Shown here: positions 14,664-16,390 of the stretch, in pieces
Layout: the number at the start of each line of letters is the position of its first letter
Numbering within the stretch: position 1 is the stretch's first letter
Assembly (NCBI GenBank): GCA_023435025.1
Contig: JAEYSE010000089.1
Location: forward strand, 1 to 16,390
DNA length: 16,390 nucleotides
Origin: Bacillota bacterium
Lineage (GTDB): Bacteria > Bacillota > Clostridia > Christensenellales > CAG-138
Direction: 5' to 3'
Notes under the pieces: model-generated
What the model saw: only the letters and a program-made list of their open reading frames with translations
Told to the model about the DNA's origin: nothing
Databases searched by the model: none
Translations under genes and position numbers: made by a program

Positions 14664-15248
14664 ATGGAACAGCAAAGGAATTGTGCGCTTTCGGAAGAAG
14701 AGAAGTGGCAGGCATTTGTCCGGTCAGATCAGGAGTATGACGGGCGGTACTACGTTGCCGTCAAAACCACGGGCATATTCTGCCGCCCCTCTTGCACCAC
14801 GCGCACGCCATTGAGAAAGAATGTCGCGTTTTACGATACGCAGGAGGAGGCAACAGCCCACGGCTACCGCCCCTGCAAACGCTGCAGGCCGGATCTTATT
14901 CTGTACCGCCCCGCAGAAGAAGCGGCTGAACTTTGCCGCAAACTTTTGGAGCGGGAGTACGATAGGCCAATGCCGCTGAGGGAAGTGCTGAGGGAACTGA
15001 ATATCTCGCTCGGCCATATCGGCGCGATATTCAAACAACAGTACGGCGTAACGCCGCTTGGTTACCGCAACCGGCTTCGGGTGGAAGCGGCGCGGCGCAT
15101 GCTGCGGCAGACGAAACTGAGCGTAACGGAAATAGCGGGGAACTGCGGTTTTTCCAGCCTGGCGCCTTTTTATGCGGCGTTCAGGCGAGAAACGGGGACT
15201 GCGCCCCAACAGTACAGGGCGCTATTCGGGGAGGAAAAGCCGATATGA
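14664..15248 (+). CDS. adaA: AdaA-like methylphosphotriester-sensing transcriptional activator
   Basis: 194 residues in two domains. Residues 10-80 are the Ada zinc-binding domain: YDGRYYVAVKTTGIFCRPSC and RPCKRCRPD give the four zinc cysteines Cys40, Cys44, Cys71 and Cys74. Cys40 is equivalent to the Cys of E. coli Ada that accepts a methyl group from DNA phosphotriesters. Residues 95-190 are an AraC-type double helix-turn-helix (LREVLRELNISLGHIGAIFK and VTEIAGNCGFSSLAPFYAAFRRETG). The protein senses alkylation damage and then activates repair genes. It matches the AdaA half of the split system of Bacillus. ATG 14664 is chosen because homology begins right after it, although no ribosome site precedes it; a GTG at 14616 is the alternative. 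The stop overlaps the next start by 4 bases (ATGA). Confidence 0.92.
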   Translation: MEQQRNCALSEEEKWQAFVRSDQEYDGRYYVAVKTTGIFCRPSCTTRTPLRKNVAFYDTQEEATAHGYRPCKRCRPDLILYRPAEEAAELCRKLLEREYDRPMPLREVLRELNISLGHIGAIFKQQYGVTPLGYRNRLRVEAARRMLRQTKLSVTEIAGNCGFSSLAPFYAAFRRETGTAPQQYRALFGEEKPI

Positions 15249-15712
15249 AGCATGCGATATTCATTGATACCCCGCTTGGGAAAATCGGCATAGCGGAGCG
15301 GGAACAAGCGATCACCAATGTGTTCTTTGGCGGGACGGTCCAGCCGGAAGGGTACATCGAACGTGAAACGCCGGTCCTTCTTGAGGCAGCGGAACAGCTG
15401 AACGCATATTTTGCGGGAACGCTTCGGACATTTACCGTGCCTGTTCTGCTGGAGGGTACCATATTCCAGAAACAGGTATGGAGGGCGCTAACCGAAATCC
15501 CGTATGGGCAGATACGCAGCTACGGGGAACTTGCCAAAGGGATATTCGGAAGAAGCAACGGGGCGCGCGCCGTGGGTCACGCGAACGCCAGGAACCCCAT
15601 CTCCATCATTGTGCCATGTCACCGGGTGATCGGAGCAAGCGGGGTATTAACGGGGTACGCGGGCGGGCTTGCGGCAAAGGAACTGCTGTTGAAGCTCGAG
15701 GGCGTGCTGTGA
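15245..15712 (+). CDS. adaB: Methylated-DNA--protein-cysteine S-methyltransferase
   Basis: 155 residues, normal for Ogt/AdaB-type O6-alkylguanine-DNA alkyltransferases. The C-terminal domain has FQKQVWRALTEIPYGQIRSYGELA, the DNA-binding helix region with ARAVGHANARNP, and the active site IIVPCHRVIG, with Cys125 as the methyl acceptor. The enzyme directly reverses O6-methylguanine and O4-methylthymine by irreversible transfer to this Cys. The N-terminal part (KHAIFIDTPLGKIGIAE) is the usual short variable domain. Its ATG overlaps the adaA stop, so the two are translationally coupled, consistent with induction by AdaA. Confidence 0.95.
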   Translation: MKHAIFIDTPLGKIGIAEREQAITNVFFGGTVQPEGYIERETPVLLEAAEQLNAYFAGTLRTFTVPVLLEGTIFQKQVWRALTEIPYGQIRSYGELAKGIFGRSNGARAVGHANARNPISIIVPCHRVIGASGVLTGYAGGLAAKELLLKLEGVL

Positions 15713-15734
15713 AGAACGACTGGAGGATGGGCCG

Positions 15735-16196
15735 GTGGAAAACGAAAAAGTGATCAAAGAGTATTGGAATAAGTTTATAAGCGATACGGGGCGGGACAAA
15801 GGTACAACGTATTATTTTTGCGGCTACATGGGCCCAACGGAGGAGATTGCAAACGAGCTTGTGGAATTGATCCGCTCAGGTCGAAAGCGGGCTACAACCT
15901 CCTGCCTGTTAAGCTATGAAGCATACAATGAGCCCCTACCCCAGGAAGGAAGTCTGAGTATTGTAACGGATTGGAACGGAACGCCAAAGTGCGTTATTGA
16001 AACCACGGCTGTTACGATACTTCCTTTTTGCGAGGTCACGTTTGATATTTGCAAAAGGGAAGGGGAGGATGAAGTGCTCGAAACCTGGCAGAATACGCAT
16101 TCGAACATATTTGCCGAGGAAGGCAGTCAGGCGGGATATGTGTTTACCTGGGATACGCCGGTGGTGTTTGAGGACTTTAAAGTGATTTATCAATAA
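15735..16196 (+). CDS. ASCH-domain protein
   Basis: 153 residues. The sequence FCGYMGPTEEIANELVELIRSGRKRATTSCLLSYEA in outline (starting near residue 28), followed by PLPQEGSLSIVTDWNGTPKCVIETTAVTILPFCEVTFD, is typical of the YhfF-like branch of the ASCH superfamily, a beta-barrel related to PUA RNA-binding domains. Key residues include the GRKRATTS helix-to-strand segment and the late GYVFTWDTPVVFEDF stretch. Some ASCH proteins bind RNA or act as amidohydrolases on acylated cytidines; nothing here fixes the activity. The start is GTG 15735 with GGAGG 8 bases upstream, and it follows adaB by 22 bases, so it belongs to the same operon. That link suggests a role with damaged or modified nucleotides, which is inference. 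Confidence 0.87.
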   Translation: MENEKVIKEYWNKFISDTGRDKGTTYYFCGYMGPTEEIANELVELIRSGRKRATTSCLLSYEAYNEPLPQEGSLSIVTDWNGTPKCVIETTAVTILPFCEVTFDICKREGEDEVLETWQNTHSNIFAEEGSQAGYVFTWDTPVVFEDFKVIYQ

Positions 16197-16211
16197 TCCG
16201 CAAATCAGCAT

Positions 16212-16262
16212 GAAAAAAGGCGGCCATACTGGCCGCCTCAGCTTGTCGATAAAGCTTTTTTT
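16212..16262. terminator. Terminator region after the ada operon
   Basis: AGGCGGCC (16218-16225), loop ATACT, GGCCGCCT (16231-16238), with six A before it, so it is a perfect terminator for transcripts on the minus strand. On the plus strand a second small stem AGCTT/AAGCT (16240-16256) is followed by seven T. Together they can stop transcription from both sides. Confidence 0.8.
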
Positions 16263-16390
16263 GCAGGGATTTCACCCCTGCACCCCACCCAAGGGACACG
16301 TCCCTTGGGGATCCCTTTCGTCGGGAACGCCCTAAAGTAGGGCGTTCCTTGGTATGGGTTCTTAGGGCCGTTACGGCCCTAAGCGGGTGT
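16263..16390 (-). repeat. Hairpin-dense dispersed repeat, copy B, running to the window edge
   Basis: Four consecutive stems: GCAGGG/CCCTGC (16263-16281), CCCAAGGGA/TCCCTTGGG (16288-16309), GGAACGCCCTA/TAGGGCGTTCC (16324-16348) and CTTAGGGCCG/CGGCCCTAAG (16361-16383). All but the first are 9-11 perfect pairs with loops of 3-4 bases. The stretch 16274-16361, read on the minus strand, matches copy A at 12540-12611. No coding potential is seen. Confidence 0.75.

Overview
The window looks like chromosomal DNA of a Bacillota bacterium, probably a Clostridia-type anaerobe. This is inferred from strong GGAGG-type ribosome binding sites before almost every gene, separate AdaA and AdaB proteins instead of one fused Ada, a transketolase split into two subunits, many Rho-independent hairpins and a moderately GC-rich composition. 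I cannot place it at genus level. There is no rRNA, tRNA, CRISPR array, transposase, phage gene or origin that I can see.

Layout. (1) 85-1302 (-) is a cytoplasmic alkaline-phosphatase-superfamily phosphodiesterase, divergent from (2) 1655-3370 (+), an FMN-binding lipoprotein. Its C-terminal two thirds is a 205-residue unit present twice in tandem, each copy ending in a variant of the flavinylation motif. (3) 3483-4187 (+) is a GNAT acetyltransferase, convergent with (4) 4272-4700 (-), a small secreted helical protein. (5) 5077-5463 (-) is an unrecognised beta-rich protein downstream of (6) 5540-7156 (-), a D-aminoacylase-type amidohydrolase. (7) 7303-8460 (-) and 8477-9952 (-) form a two-gene operon: a double-domain class II aldolase-like protein and a HemL-like class III aminotransferase. 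(8) Divergent from it, 10219-10878 (+) and 10883-12526 (+) encode a TetR regulator and an FGGY sugar kinase. (9) 12686-13645 and 13659-14507 (-) are the two halves of a transketolase. (10) 14664-16196 (+) is an adaA-adaB-ASCH operon for alkylation repair. The right edge is a dense run of perfect hairpins related to a second, inverted copy at about 12540-12611.

How the genes may work together. The centre (7.3-14.5 kb) reads as a catabolic island. A TetR-type repressor sits between two divergent promoters, and each promoter is followed by the same palindrome, GAGTGA-N4-TCACTC. This directly suggests that the aminotransferase/aldolase operon and the regulator/kinase operon are controlled together by one ligand. 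PLP aminotransferase, class II aldolase or epimerase, FGGY kinase and transketolase are the kinds of enzymes expected for an amino-sugar, amino-polyol or pentulose-like substrate feeding the pentose phosphate pathway. The substrate cannot be read from the sequence. The D-aminoacylase next door has its own leader and may or may not belong.

The most unusual single gene is the FMN lipoprotein. If the STATMS motifs of the two repeats accept flavin as the ITGATVT motif should, it would be a three-flavin extracytoplasmic electron carrier.
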